Shown: positions 11,295 to 22,296 of the stretch, one piece after another
Position numbering within the stretch: the first letter of the stretch is position 1
Layout: each line of letters starts with the position of its first letter
DNA from: Siphonodentalium dalli
Lineage: Eukaryota; Mollusca; Scaphopoda; Gadilida; Siphonodentaliidae
Length of the DNA: 64,000 nucleotides
Reading direction: 5' to 3'
NCBI GenBank assembly: GCA_032622095.1
Contig: CP136063.1
Location: 182,631,956 to 182,695,955, forward strand
Position numbers and translations under genes: made by a program
The notes under the pieces: generated by a model
What the model was told of the DNA's origin: nothing
What the model saw: only the letters and a program-made list of their open reading frames with translations
Databases searched by the model: none

Positions 11295-12160
11295 GTAATT
11301 TGTACGCATGACACCATTACATGTGGAAAACGCTCTTTAAGACGCTTCTCGAAATATCTCCGCTAGTGCCTCCGCAGACGCTGCGATTTTATATCACAGG
11401 TGGGGAAGAATCGCAGATAGAGGAAAGTGGCAAGCCCACAGACGCTGTGGGGCTGCGATGTCAGACCCTTCTATACTAATTGAAGTTCTCTATTGTAAAA
11501 ACAAAGCTAAAAAGGCAAAGGGTTATATTTCATTCTCCTCAATTATATGCAATTATAGATATATGGCATGTAGTTAAAGTTTCTAAACTAAACACTAGGC
11601 TAATTTGTATTTGAACTTGAAAGTTGAACTTGAACAATAAATACAAAAAAAAAAAATTTGTTTTTGTGCTGGTTAATTTCTCAATACGATTCAGTTAGTT
11701 TAGTCTTCTCTCTGTCTGGATAGCATCGGGCAGAAACATATAACACTCCCTTTCCTGCCTCAACTCAATTAAAGGTGTCTCCCCCGATGAAGTCCAATAG
11801 TTGAATGTGTTGATTGCACGTGTTTCCAAGGACACGCCACGATGTTTCTGGTAAAAATCGAACATTGCTTGATCGCTACGACATTCCTGTGATCTTATCG
11901 TGAGCGTGCGCAGTGGGTGCCCCACCAGTGATTTTCGTACCTACGATTTAAAATCGCAGCGTCTGCGGTCGCATTTATTTCGTTAATAACCATACCACTC
12001 TGAATGTCAATCGCTATGTAATATAATATAACACGATTTTAAATGGCGTTATGGTTTATTCATTCCTGGAGGGCCGTTAATAAACCATGACGCCGGACAA
12101 AATCATGTTATTACTATTATTACCACTCCGTCCTCTTGTGATCACTTGATATATGACTTA

Positions 12161-12226
12161 ACCGGAAGCGGGCGGCGGGCGTTAAAGAATACAAAGCTTC
12201 ATTAACGCCCGCCGCCCGATTCCGGT
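12161..12226. repeat. GC-rich hairpin
   Basis: ACCGGAAGCGGGCGGCGGGC at 12161-12180 continues to GTTAA and pairs with TTAACGCCCGCCGCCCG-ATTCCGGT at 12202-12226. The 25-bp stem has one or two mismatches and a 16-base loop. It stands out in AT-rich surroundings. Confidence 0.75.
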
Positions 12227-12506
12227 CAACTTCACCTCAAAATTGTGGAATCTTATCGTGCGGGTAAAATATAGTTATTCTACTAGAGAACGCCATCTAA
12301 AGTGGTAATAATAGTGTATTTCGTTATTTCGCTGTATTTCCTATTTCTAAATTTCGTTCCCCCCCCCCCCCCCCCCGCCATTTCGCTGAATTTCCTATTC
12401 CGCTTTATGGCTGTATTTCCTATTTCGCTTTTTCGTTGTATTTCATATTTCGATAGTTCGCTATATTACACAAGTTCGCTATATTACACAAGGGCTTATC
12501 AGTAAA

Positions 12507-13247
12507 TTGAAGGACAACAACTTCAGTTCACAGATAGACCGCTATGATTTTATAACGATCACAGAAACATGGCACAATGATGCTATGTCCGTATATTTAC
12601 CTGGATATCATTGCGTAGAGTTGAGTCGGAACACGAACAAAAACACCCGCGAGGGTATAGCCTTTTATTGTCGCTCAAAATTTAAATGTCATATCAAGGG
12701 GGTTAATTCTGTTCATGATGTAGCATTGAGTGTTGAATTTGAAGGGAAAATGTTCGGCATAAAGAAATCAATAACATTCATATCCGTTTATATCCCACCC
12801 GAGAATTCCAGTTACTGGAAATCGTGTGACAAGAAAGAATCTGTATACAACGATATTGAAGAACATTTAGCCGCTTTGGAACCTGATCAGTTGGCCATAA
12901 TGGCAGGAGATGTTCATGCCCGTAAAGGTGGACGACCGGATTATGTTGCACACGATGATGACACTCATTTGGCATTTCCTGATAATTATACAGTTGATTG
13001 TACAAAAGACCGATATAGTTTAGATAGAGTATGTAATTCATTTGGGAAACAACTTTTCTTGCTATGTAAATCTACTGGAATGAGAATAGTGAATGGAAGA
13101 ACACGTGGTGACTTACTCGGTAATTTCACAAGTATTAATTATAATGGGGCGAGTATAGTTGACTATATTATGATAAAAGAACGTTATTTATCTGAAGTTA
13201 GTTATTTCTGTGTTAAATCGCCGAATTTTCGGATCATTGTCAGCTAG
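12507..13247 (+). pseudogene. LINE endonuclease domain (APE-like)
   Basis: It shows the endonuclease landmarks in order: TETW (about residues 19-22), a SVYIPP strand, the metal/catalytic AGDVHAR block (in place of GDFNA) and the late GASIVDYI block. The family's final SDH motif is still visible at about 13230, but in the neighbouring frame, so a frameshift ends the open frame before it. It would nick target DNA for reverse transcription. It is non-functional as it stands. Confidence 0.8.
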
Positions 13248-13439
13248 CACTTCATATAAATTTTAAAAGAGGTTTTTCTCATGAAATAAAAAGTATGAAG
13301 TACTCTTATGCAAAGCCGAATAAAACGCTTAGATGGTGCGATGAAAGTGGATATAAAGCACGAGGAATGCTTTACCAGCCCCGTGCACAAAACAAGTTGA
13401 TGCAATTTCGAATAGGCACAGAAGCGGCGACCCGCCATT

Positions 13440-13895
13440 TTGAACGAGTTATTCATAGTACTCAATACATCTGCATCGGAAATAGTCTTAAACAACAGTA
13501 AACGTAGAAGAAAACGCGCATGGTTTGACAAAGAGTGCAAAGGCCTGAAAGAAAATATGGAAATTGTTATCAAGCAAATGAAAAAACATCCAAACGACAA
13601 GTCTTTATTGATAAAAAATTTCGAAGCGAAAAAAGCATATAAGAAAGAGACGAAACGAAAGTCGCGAATCTTTCGGCAAAATATTGTAGATAAATTGTCC
13701 GATCTTGAAACGAGTGAACCGTCTAAATATTGGAATATAATAAATAACCTTCGTTTGAAAAAAGAAGCAAATGAACTAGATCCAGATGAAACTGTAACTT
13801 TTTTGGAACAATTACTTGGGCCGACAATGGATAAATCTCACTTAACATCGGTGAATAGTAGTATCTTTTCGGAGAAATTAATAACAATGATATAA
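13440..13895 (+). pseudogene. LINE linker between endonuclease and RT
   Basis: Lysine/arginine-rich sequence with WFDKECKGLKENMEI and PSKYWNIINNLRLKK. This pattern (W-x-D-x-x-C, then a basic helix and KYWN) is typical between the APE and RT domains of invertebrate LINEs. It is separated from the RT by a stop at about 13893. Confidence 0.7.
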
Positions 13896-13909
13896 CTACA
13901 ATAGAAATA

Positions 13910-14759
13910 ATGGACTGCGTTAGGCAACTGAAGAATAGGAAATCGACAGGACCTGATAATATTTCAAACGCGTTATTGAAAACAATTGTTCCGCTTATAA
14001 TAGATGACGTGGCTAGGCTTTTTAATAAAGTGTTGCACTCGGGACATTATCCGATGTGTTGGAGTGAATCAGTCATTAAAACATTATATAAAAAAGGAGA
14101 TAGACACGACCCAAATAATTATCGACCAATCGCTCTCAGTAGTAATTTTGGTAAACTGTTCAACAAAGTATTGAATAACAGAATAAATGCATACCTTGAT
14201 AACAACAATATCATAAGTGACACTCAATTTGGTTTCAGAAAGAATAGGAGCACAACTGATAGCGCATTTGTTTTACGAACAGTTGTTAATAAATACATAG
14301 AGAATAAAAAACCGATATATGCAGCATTTGTTGACTTTAGAAAAGCATTCGATTCAGTTGATAGGTCTATTTTATTTGATAAAATGAGAAGTATCGGGAT
14401 CCGTGGCCATACTTTAAATGTATTACAATCGCTTTATAGCTCTAGCAGGGGTTGGTCCCCCAATTTTGTCGACAATAGGGGTAAGGCAGGGCTCTACCTT
14501 ATCTCCTATATTATTTCAGATTTTCATTGATGATATAAGTAAGAATTTCGGACAAACTTCTGACCCAGTATATCTGAATGGCAGAGTTCTCAACCATCTC
14601 CTTTTTGCTGATGACTTAGTTATGTTATCACAGTCACCGTCGGGCCTACAAACATGCTTAAAACAATTAGAGCAATATGCAACTGACAATAATCTTCATA
14701 TAAATGCCGAGAAAACAAAATGTATGGTTTTCTGGTCAAGGAAAACGAAACAGGATTAA
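13910..14759 (+). pseudogene. LINE reverse transcriptase
   Basis: The RT fingers and palm are visible: KSTGPDNIS, IKTLYKKGD, NNYRPIALSS, TQFGFRKNRST, then motif A FVDFRKAFDSVD (14329-14364). A frameshift at about 14440 moves the frame, after which GVRQGSTLSPILF, the catalytic LLFADDLVML and NAEKTKCMVF follow. The two catalytic aspartate blocks are preserved but in different frames, so no full RT can be made. Confidence 0.85.
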
Positions 14760-14783
14760 TCATTCTATTTTAAAGGAAGACAG

Positions 14784-15834
14784 TTGGAAGTAGTCGATGA
14801 GTATAAATACCTTGGTCTGATTTTCACTTACAATGGGAAAATGAAAAAGGCACAGGAGAACTTGAGTGCAAGGGCATCTAAAGCTATGTTTTTCTTAACA
14901 AACCTGCTCAAATCGCAAATTGAATTACCCATAATGACTAAGTGTAAACTGTTCGATAAGCTTATTAAACCAATCTTATTATATGGTTGTGAAATATGGG
15001 CGCCGGAACTTAATTTGCCTTTCAAAGATACGATTGCGTGTGAACAAATGCATCTGAAGTTTTGTAAGAATATTTTATTCTTAAACAGGAAATCATCTAA
15101 TCACGCGTCACGGGCGGAGCTATGTCCTTTTCCTCTAGCTAACGATGCTGTACTTCAATTATTCAAATATATGAGTCACGTTAAACTTTCTAAAGTAAAT
15201 AGTGACAATTTTGTATCCGGGTCTTTTGAAGAATCAATAACTTGTAAACTTTCATCTTGGGCCACGCAACTATTGAAATGGGATGTTAGACTAAACGATG
15301 ATAATACTTTTTCAGGAACGCATCTGAGGCAGTTGGTCGTGAAGTTAAAACAAGAACACATCTCGCAGTTTAAACATGATATATTCGACGACGATAAATT
15401 GGGTGGAAAAAAACAAATTACGCACTTACAGGTTATTCAAGGAAGAATATATCCTTGAACCATGTCTCACGTGTACGAAATCACAAGAAGCTCGAGCATA
15501 TTTTACTAGACTTCGCGCGAGTAATCATGTTCTAGAAATAGAAAAAGGGAGACACAGACAGCCTAAGACACAATTAGAAAAGCGAATATGCCCTGTATGC
15601 AAACAGAATAGAATTGAAACGGAGATACATTTTGTCATGGAATGCGATGCCTATAAGGATCTCAGACATAATTTGTTCGAAACGATTGGAAGAAACGAAC
15701 CGAATTTTTACAAGATGAACGAAGCGAACAAATTTTTAAATATCATGAAAAACAAGCATGGGAAAATAACTGCTTATGTGTGCAACATGATCCGGTTGTT
15801 CTTCATTCGGAGAAAACAGCTCATTAGTAGTTGA
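14784..15834 (+). pseudogene. LINE RT thumb and C-terminal Cys/His tail
   Basis: EYKYLGLIFTYNGK and LLYGCEIWAP are the thumb landmarks. A frame change at about 15430 leads to ICPVCKQNRIETEIHFVMEC, a CxxC-x(8-10)-H-x4-C motif common at the C-terminus of invertebrate LINEs. The frame ends at 15834, followed by an AT-rich 3' UTR and the ATCT tail. Confidence 0.8.
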
Positions 15835-16793
15835 CAATTGCAAATGTGTCATGATCAATATTAGAAATTAACTATATTATGTTTGTTATTATGTTGTTTA
15901 TGATATATATGTTCGTTATTTTCAATTGTGCAACTGCCATAAATTGGTGTATTGCAATAAATATATCTATCTATCTATCTATTATCCTAACATGCGTGCC
16001 ACGTGATATTGCGATTTAATAGCAATCGCCATGTAATCGTGCATCCAGATTAGGTATCTTAACTATCTTTCGCCATCCACTCGTGTGCGTATTGGCTGAT
16101 ATAACCATCCCATTTGATTAAATCTGGATACTCATTTTGAAAAACAATCCTAATATCGCGAGACACCTGTTACTCAGATTGAACACAAATCGCTATCAAA
16201 TTGTGAAACACAATTATATATTGTTTTATATCCAATCCTTGTCCTATTGGGTGGCATTTGAGCGTCATTGGTCAATTTTCCCTTTCCTTCACGAATTTAG
16301 TAGTCCATAGTTTGATAAAAGCAAGACACAATCTTCCGACTCAACATATAGTAATGTGTCGTTTCTGACACGTTACGACTCTATATACTAATATACAGAC
16401 AATATACACACCGAAAAAACTCAAGGAATTATATTAATAGAAATTGACCACCATGTATTATATCGCATATAATTGGACCAACGCTTTTTATTTCTACCAT
16501 TTCGAAAACAACTAAAGAAGGAACCCTCATTACTGCTACTGTGTTAGAAGGGACTATTTTCTTCTTGGAAGGTGACGTATGCTACTTCGTTAAGCCTGTC
16601 CTCGGCATAAATGGTTAATATATCTTATAGTTTTTTTAAATTCCCAACACGTGGCAGAAGTGAGTCAGTTTGCTGTGTTAATAATATCGTTTATTTGCGG
16701 TTGCATTAAGGCTACATGCATGTACATCGCTTTATATACACAAATCCAACCTCCTGATGACAAACCCTCATTTGAACTTTATATTTCCACAAG

Positions 16794-17047
16794 GACAATA
16801 TGGGATGCCGTCGTTCAGCTTCGCATTGTTCCTGCATTTCATCATATCTTCCGTGGGATCCATTCTCGACTCGGTCGGGGAATACTACGCATGCGCTCGC
16901 GTGTGTAGAGCTCCCCCGCCTCCGGCGCATGCTATTAATAGAGGCATGATGGCGGAAGGTCTGACTGCTTCCATCGCTGGAATAATGGGACTTCCGGTAG
17001 CCACAACATCAACCGCCGGTAACATAGGAGTTATCGGTCTTACAAAG
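16794..17047 (+). CDS. SLC23-family transporter, exon (signature motif)
   Basis: The acceptor is ATTTCCACAAG (ends 16793) and the donor is GTGTGT after 17047. Its first two bases complete the split Gly codon from 11294. It encodes QYGMPSFSF, then SVGEYYACARVC, APPPPAHAINRGMMAEGL and TSTAGNIGVIGLTKV. These are the family's conserved (G/D)YYAxAR, PPPxHAxNRG and N-x-G-x4-T-K signature segments. The residue before the signature Asn is Gly, where most family members have Glu or Gln. The start at an upstream ATG (16757) was rejected because splice phase and homology both support the acceptor at 16793. Confidence 0.9.
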
Positions 17048-17149
17048 GTGTGTGTATATGCTGTTATGTAACTGATATATTCGTCGTTGTCGTATTTTGT
17101 TATTGAGTTGGATATTGTCAGTTCTAAAAATCAGACCACAATCAACACG

Positions 17150-17345
17150 AACATACAGTTAAACATCTCAAACGTACCACACAGTCTCCGTGATCGTTTG
17201 GAGTAAAATTTTGAATTGCGTAGTCACGGTTGGAAATTTAATGCTTGACATCAGTTGGAGACCAAAATAAGTTTAAATTGTTCCTATAGTTTGATCAAAC
17301 TAGTATTTTGTGTGGACAGTTTTTAGACCGAAAGTCGAATATTTT
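17150..17345. repeat. diverged dispersed repeat (GTTGGAAATTT family), copy 1
   Basis: Blocks such as GTTGGAAATTTAA, GACCAAAATAAGTTTAAATT and CCGAAAGTCGAATATTTTCC resemble 20690-20880 and, on the opposite strand, 40905-41205. Type of element unknown. Confidence 0.4.
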
Positions 17346-18012
17346 CCTAACTTCGGCCTATTGTACCTATTTGTACGGAAATACACATGGGATATTATCT
17401 ATGATGAATACGATTAATACACATGTGATATTCTCCAAGATGAATACGATAAAATACACATGTGATTCATTTTTTTTCTTTCCGTTTGTGGTACATTATT
17501 TCATACGCTCACGGCCGCAGGTATTAACCTTTATTCTGGGAGCTTGTTTTTTTTCAAAAGATTAATGTTCACTGTCTTCTGACGAGACTGTGGAACACCA
17601 TTACAAATACTTTACGGTATGGGCTTTACAGTAGGGTCGCTAGGGAAATCCCAACCACAAATATTTTGTTTTATCTGGTCAAATCACATTAACCCTTTCT
17701 ATACTAAATACTTTTTGATGAGTAGTTCCTTAGGAAATTCTCAGATAATAAGTTCAACAAACGACTATATAACTTATTATCTGAATATTTCCAACCAATG
17801 AATATGTCCTTCCGCAGTTGTGCTATCTTTTTTCTGTCGTCTGCTTAATTTTTCTTGAACTCCCCATCTAAATGAGCAATATGCCCTTCCAATGTATACT
17901 ATTATAACTGAATGGGAGAAATCATTTAGTATAGAAAGTGTTAACCAACGTTTGCGGGGTGCATCGTGCAGATATGTTGCATGTACATGTATCTTCTCTC
18001 TCTCTCTCACAG

Positions 18013-18286
18013 GTAGCGAGCCGCACAGTATTCCAGACAATGGGGGTTATCTACATAGTTCTGGGAATCTTTAGCAAACTCGGAGCCGTCTTGGTGACCA
18101 TCCCTTATCCCGTCATGGGAGGAGCTCTATTGGTCAGTCTCGGACTCGCACAGGGAATTCTCTTATCAAACTTAGCGGCCGTTGACCTGAGTGCCTTTAG
18201 AAACATTGCCGTAATCGGTATTGGGATATTCGCAGGCACGATGATCCCAGAGTGGGTCATAGCCAATAAAGATGAAATTAAAATAG
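18013..18286 (+). CDS. SLC23-family transporter, exon (TM helices after the signature)
   Basis: The acceptor is a CT-rich tract ending CACAG at 18012 and the donor is GTAAGA after 18286. It encodes VASRTVFQTMGVIYIVLGIF, KLGAVLVTIPYPVMGGALLV, LAQGILLSNLAAVDLSAFRN and GIFAGTMIPEWVIAN. These match the conserved G-(K/R)-(F/L)-GA-x-x-x-x-IP-x-PV-x-GG, SNL-x-x-(V/D)D and IP-x-W blocks of the family. It starts in phase 0 and ends in phase 1, matching 17047 and 21116. Confidence 0.92.
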
Positions 18287-18647
18287 GTAAGATTTAATGA
18301 ACATGTTAGACATACACTGTCCTAGTTTAAACCACATAACCAACATATTAGATTCAAGCTGCAAAACAGAGTTCAGTCCCCTCGCTAAGCTATGTCTGAC
18401 CGCTGCCGGCATGTGTATTTTCTTAATTAAATCTGATTTGTTTTATTGAAGTGTTTTGTCCAGTTACAATTCATTCTGGCTTGGTCTAGACAATTTTCAA
18501 ATGAATATGGACAGTTCAGTTTCTCAGAATAATGCAGAATGAATTGTAACCTACAAAAAGTCTCAAATACCTGAATGTGTTATTTCTTCACGTTATGTGT
18601 AGGTTCTGGCAGCGGTAAGTCCTGCGTAGAAGTGCTTGTGGAGCTTG

Positions 18648-18723
18648 TATTAGACTAAGTCTTCTCGGTCCAAAAGAGCTTGGGATATCGGTTGGGATGA
18701 TGCTGTTTTATGGACCGAGTCCC
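18648..18723 (+). repeat. relic resembling the Polinton outer terminal repeat
   Basis: The stretch shares AAGTCTTCTCG, GATAT-GG-TGGGATG and CCGAGT-CC with the outer repeat at 22162-22235, in the same order and spacing with many substitutions. It may be a solo terminal repeat or a host repeat that both derive from. Confidence 0.4.
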
Positions 18724-19600
18724 ACCCGTTGGTCTCCTATAACGGATGTTCACTCAAAAGACGTACTACATGTAAACGTGGAGCCCGGGCATTCCCACAC
18801 GCCAATTAAAGATACTCAATCCGATTCGATGGTCCCCACACCATCAGATCCAGCAACAACAACATTTCATCAAAGGCCCCTTTAGCTACCAGAATCGATT
18901 AATTAAAATGCTAACAACAGTTACTATATAGTCTAAAATTGCCCAAAACGTCTTGTATATCAAAATTTTGTTCAACGCAATTTGGTATCGAGAGAATGTC
19001 GGTCGGCTTTTTCAGAAAACTTAAATTTTTTACCAGCCGAGGCCGTCAAAAAGTACCGGCGCTGAAAATTGAGATTTCAAAAATCTATATCTGATCACTC
19101 TGAACTTTGATGGGTGGGTTCCTCGACTCGAATATGTTTTACCCCCGAAACCAATGAAATAGTAATTTAGGAGCGTTTATTCTGATTATGTATCTTTAAT
19201 GAACATATTATAGAGTTACCCTGTCAGAGTTTAAACCACACACACACCAAATGTACACATTCTAAACCATAAAATAATTATTGATCGGGCCCACAATCCT
19301 ATTAATATGAGGTATTGGTGGCCGGATATCGACTTTCAATGTTAGAGGGAACTAAATAAGTAGAATTACGTCCCTTTCGTTTTTACAGGGTATCTCGAAT
19401 ACGAGTTAAAACAAATTCTGGCGCGCGATAGGCGTATAATATGTCCAAAAAAAATAAAAATGCAAGAAATATAATACCCATGGCATATAAAAACGTGGAC
19501 GTTTCCTAATCTGAAATGCGCTCGGGTCCAAACAATGAAGGGAGATTGTGGCTGTGTGTTGGACTGTCAATTCTGGGCAAAGAAAGTGGGGTAGTGTGGA
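18724..19600. other. intron sequence, no feature recognised
   Basis: A short open frame at 18697-18885 has no family signature. GCTGAAAATTGAGATTTC and neighbours show no internal repeats that I can detect. Confidence 0.4.
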
Positions 19601-19915
19601 TTGATTGATTGATTCGGGTTTTATGTCGCTTTAGCCACTAAGGCCATATCACGACATTGCCAGTTTTAATGGTGGAGGAAATCCGCACACTTACGGCTAA
19701 TCTAACAGTGATTTCAATGGCTGATAAACTCGTCGACCATGTGTGGCAAACCACCGGCCATCGGCAAGTAACTGGCAACTTTCCCAGATAACGATTTCGA
19801 GTTACAAAGTCCACGATGGAAACATGTGGATTTGAACCCTTATCGCCAGCGCTGGAAGGCGAAACGGCTTGGAGTTGTACCCCTAACCGATTGAGTCACC
19901 GAGCCCCCCCCCCCC
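19601..19915 (-). mobile_element. tRNA-derived SINE, copy 2
   Basis: Same family as 5540-5847, near-identical over most of its length, with A-box and B-box-like sequence on the minus strand, a TTGATTGATTGATT tail and a run of C at the head. GGGGTAGTGTGGA at 19588-19600 and 19916-19928 is a 13-bp target duplication. Confidence 0.88.
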
Positions 19916-20689
19916 GGGGTAGTGTGGAAAACGTATGTTGATTTTGAAACAGGTATGGCTCGAAGGGTACTTCTCTGTGCGAACAGATGCCGAAAGGGTT
20001 GATCTTCACGAACGCATGCCTCGTGCACTTCGGAACTCGAGAATTTAGTGTGGGCGTGGTCAAACGTTAACACTGCGGCCTATGGAAAAGATTTAGTTCC
20101 TTCTAACATCAAAGGACGTTTTAATATGTTTTGGATTTTTTCTAGAGACCGCCTGTTATAAAGATCGTCCACGCTTCCGTCGCCCAGAAGTGGTTGATAA
20201 TAAATAGAATATACAATTATATCTGTGTTCATCTCCGTGCATGATACCTTGAGTGACGAAGAACTGGAAACGGCATAGCATAATTTCAAGCTTCAACTTA
20301 TCTGTTATCCATTATTTTAATTCCGATCATCCATTCCCAAAAGAGTTGCCTATCTTATGTTGTCATTGCAATCTGTGGGATATCTCCTTTGTTGCCATGG
20401 TTCCGCTTCGTTATGATATGGTGTGTGTATAACAATAGAGAGCATAATTTATGTCTTCAAACTGCAACGGACCTTTAATTATGGAAAGTATACTTCGGGC
20501 ACTGGTTCAGTTCTCGAGATATTTATATCATCTTAATCTATCATGCTTTGGATCCATGTGTATGTTCATAAGATATCTGAATCACAATTGCCAATAGTTA
20601 GACATCATAATTAGTGTCGATTTGCGATAATGGCTTGTTTTCGGTAATCAGGGACAGGTGGTGGGGTTCTTATCCCAACTTTTATAAAT

Positions 20690-20890
20690 TTTCATTTGTT
20701 GGAAATTTCACACCTAAAATAGGTGAAATTGTGTTGACATAGTCTGATTTTCCAACCAGTAATCAATGTGAAACTTGTTATCTTAAACCGAAGTCGATTA
20801 TTTTCCAACTTTCGGCCAAATATAGTGTTGAAAATTTCCAACAATTGAAAACGTTGACGTATAGCTGTAGGAAAATTTCAACCCAATGGG
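20690..20890. repeat. diverged dispersed repeat (GTTGGAAATTT family), copy 2
   Basis: GTTGGAAATTTCACACC, TTCCAACCAGT and CCGAAGTCGATTATTTTCC follow the order seen at 17220-17345. Similar text in inverse order lies at 40905-41205. Confidence 0.4.
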
Positions 20891-21115
20891 CACAAATGAA
20901 ATTTGTGGAACATGGAATTTTGGGTCAGGTTTTGCATGCAATGGAGTGGAGATGGAAATTCTAAGTTGAACACCCCCACCCCAACGGAGGCCCTCTTGGA
21001 ACCCCTGTTGGTCATTCAGATTTATCAAAGACTGTTACAGTCATATTTTAGAAAAATAACGACAACCATTCATTGTTTCTGTTGGAACTGATTATAACTG
21101 TTGGGTGTCATGCAG

Positions 21116-21211
21116 GGGTGGATACCGTTGACAACCTGACCCAGATGCTTCTTGTGAACCCGGGTGTGACTGGTGGTGTGATCGCCTGTATTCTGGATAA
21201 CACGGTTCCGG
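21116..21211 (+). CDS. SLC23-family transporter, penultimate exon (LDNTVPG motif)
   Basis: The acceptor is GGTGTCATGCAG (ends 21115) and the donor is GTAAGT after 21211. It encodes GVDTVDNLTQMLLVNPGVTG and GVIACILDNTVP, matching the family's GxxxxDxxLxxLLxxxxxVGG-x-x-x-x-LDN-(T/I)-(I/V)-PG block. Entry and exit phases (1 and 1) match 18286 and 40031. The intron that follows is about 18.8 kb long because it contains a complete Polinton. Confidence 0.9.
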
Positions 21212-21469
21212 GTAAGTGCTATTCTAACTCTATACTACACGGGGGTATCACGGCTGTGTCACAGTGTGTGTGTCGTACGCTGGATTACGACTGATTTCCG
21301 ATTCCGATTCCAGCGACATTTTACATGCTTCTCAATTGCATTTACATATTTTCTTCAACATATATATTTCCCGAGTCTGTAAGAGAGCAGAGAAGCCAAC
21401 TAACGACACTGTAGTTTGAAATTGAAACCACAAAAAAATAAATGTTTCCTGCGGTAATTCATGACACAC

Positions 21470-22030
21470 GAATTTCAAAGTAACATGCAATATATCCCTG
21501 AATTATAACACCAATTCACTGTAACATGCTATATATCCCTGAATTATAACACTAATCACTGTAACATGCTATATATCCCTGAATTATAACGCGAATTCAC
21601 AGTAACATGCTACATATCCCCGAATTATAACACAAATTATTTGTAACATACAATATATCCTTGAATTATAAACGAAGTCACTGTAACATATTATATATCC
21701 CTGTTATTATAACACGAATTCACTTTAACATAGCATATATTCTTTAATTATAACACGAATTCACTGTAACGTGCTATATATTCCTGAATTATAACACGAA
21801 TTCACTGTAACGTGCTATATATTCCTCAATTATAACACGAAATCACTGTAACATCCTATATATCCCTGAATTATAACACGAATTAACTGTAACATACTAT
21901 ATAACCTTAAATTATTACACGAATCCACTGTAACATGCCATATCCCTGAATTATAACACGAATTCACTGTAACATGCTATATATCCCTGAATTATAACAC
22001 GAATCCACTGTAACATGCATTCTATCCCAA
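21470..22030. repeat. tandem repeat, about 41-42-bp unit, about 13 copies
   Basis: The unit reads approximately AATTCACTGTAACATGCTAT followed by ATATCCCTGAATTATAACACG. Copies differ by point changes and small indels. It lies between the exon at 21116 and the Polinton left end at 22162. Confidence 0.9.
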
Positions 22031-22161
22031 GGTGCCGAGGAAAATATCTAGTTCAGTGGTTTAAATTTACGGCTCACAATATTGTCATTATGTATTTGTT
22101 TTTGTTTTGTTTTCAAAATAGTCTCGTATTCCGTATTATCCTTAAAATAGGTCCAGGATTC

Positions 22162-22266
22162 TTAGTCCAAGTCTTCTCGTACTAAAACCGGCTAAGATAT
22201 TGGGATGGAGGTGCCGGTCTTTAGTCCGAGTTCCAGGCCCATGCATTCTTATGACACGACTTAAGC
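22162..22266. repeat. Polinton left outer terminal inverted repeat
   Basis: About 73 bases to 22234 (TTAGTCC... to TCTTTAGTCC) match the inverse of 39108-39180 almost perfectly. A diverged middle follows, and ATGACACGACTTA at 22251-22263 again matches the right end. Confidence 0.88.
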
Positions 22267-22296
22267 GTTAGTGACCCGCTCAAATAAAACCACAAT

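Larger units (their letters stand above)
12490..15985 (+). mobile_element. non-LTR retrotransposon (APE-RT LINE), 5'-truncated and frame-broken
   Basis: It reads in order: apurinic-like endonuclease, linker, reverse transcriptase, and a C-terminal Cys/His tail. It ends in an (ATCT)n microsatellite at about 15963-15983. It starts inside the endonuclease N-terminus, just after the phrase GLISKLKDNNF, so ORF1 and the 5' end are missing, as is usual for target-primed insertion. At least five frameshifts or stops break the frame. It sits in the SLC23 intron between 11294 and 16794. The order fits the CR1/Jockey-like group; a precise clade is not assigned. Confidence 0.85.

Noticed and set aside
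15963-15983. (ATCT)n run as a CRISPR-like or regulatory repeat
   Set aside because: It is a simple microsatellite at the LINE 3' end; no spaced direct repeats of CRISPR type were seen in the window.
16651-16793. Extension of the SLC23 exon upstream to the ATG at 16757
   Set aside because: The exon at 11138-11294 ends in phase 1 with the PYP block, and the acceptor at 16793 restores the next residues exactly; the upstream text has no family motif.
21470-22030. 42-bp tandem array as a CRISPR array
   Set aside because: The units are contiguous with no unique spacers between them, and the genome is eukaryotic.
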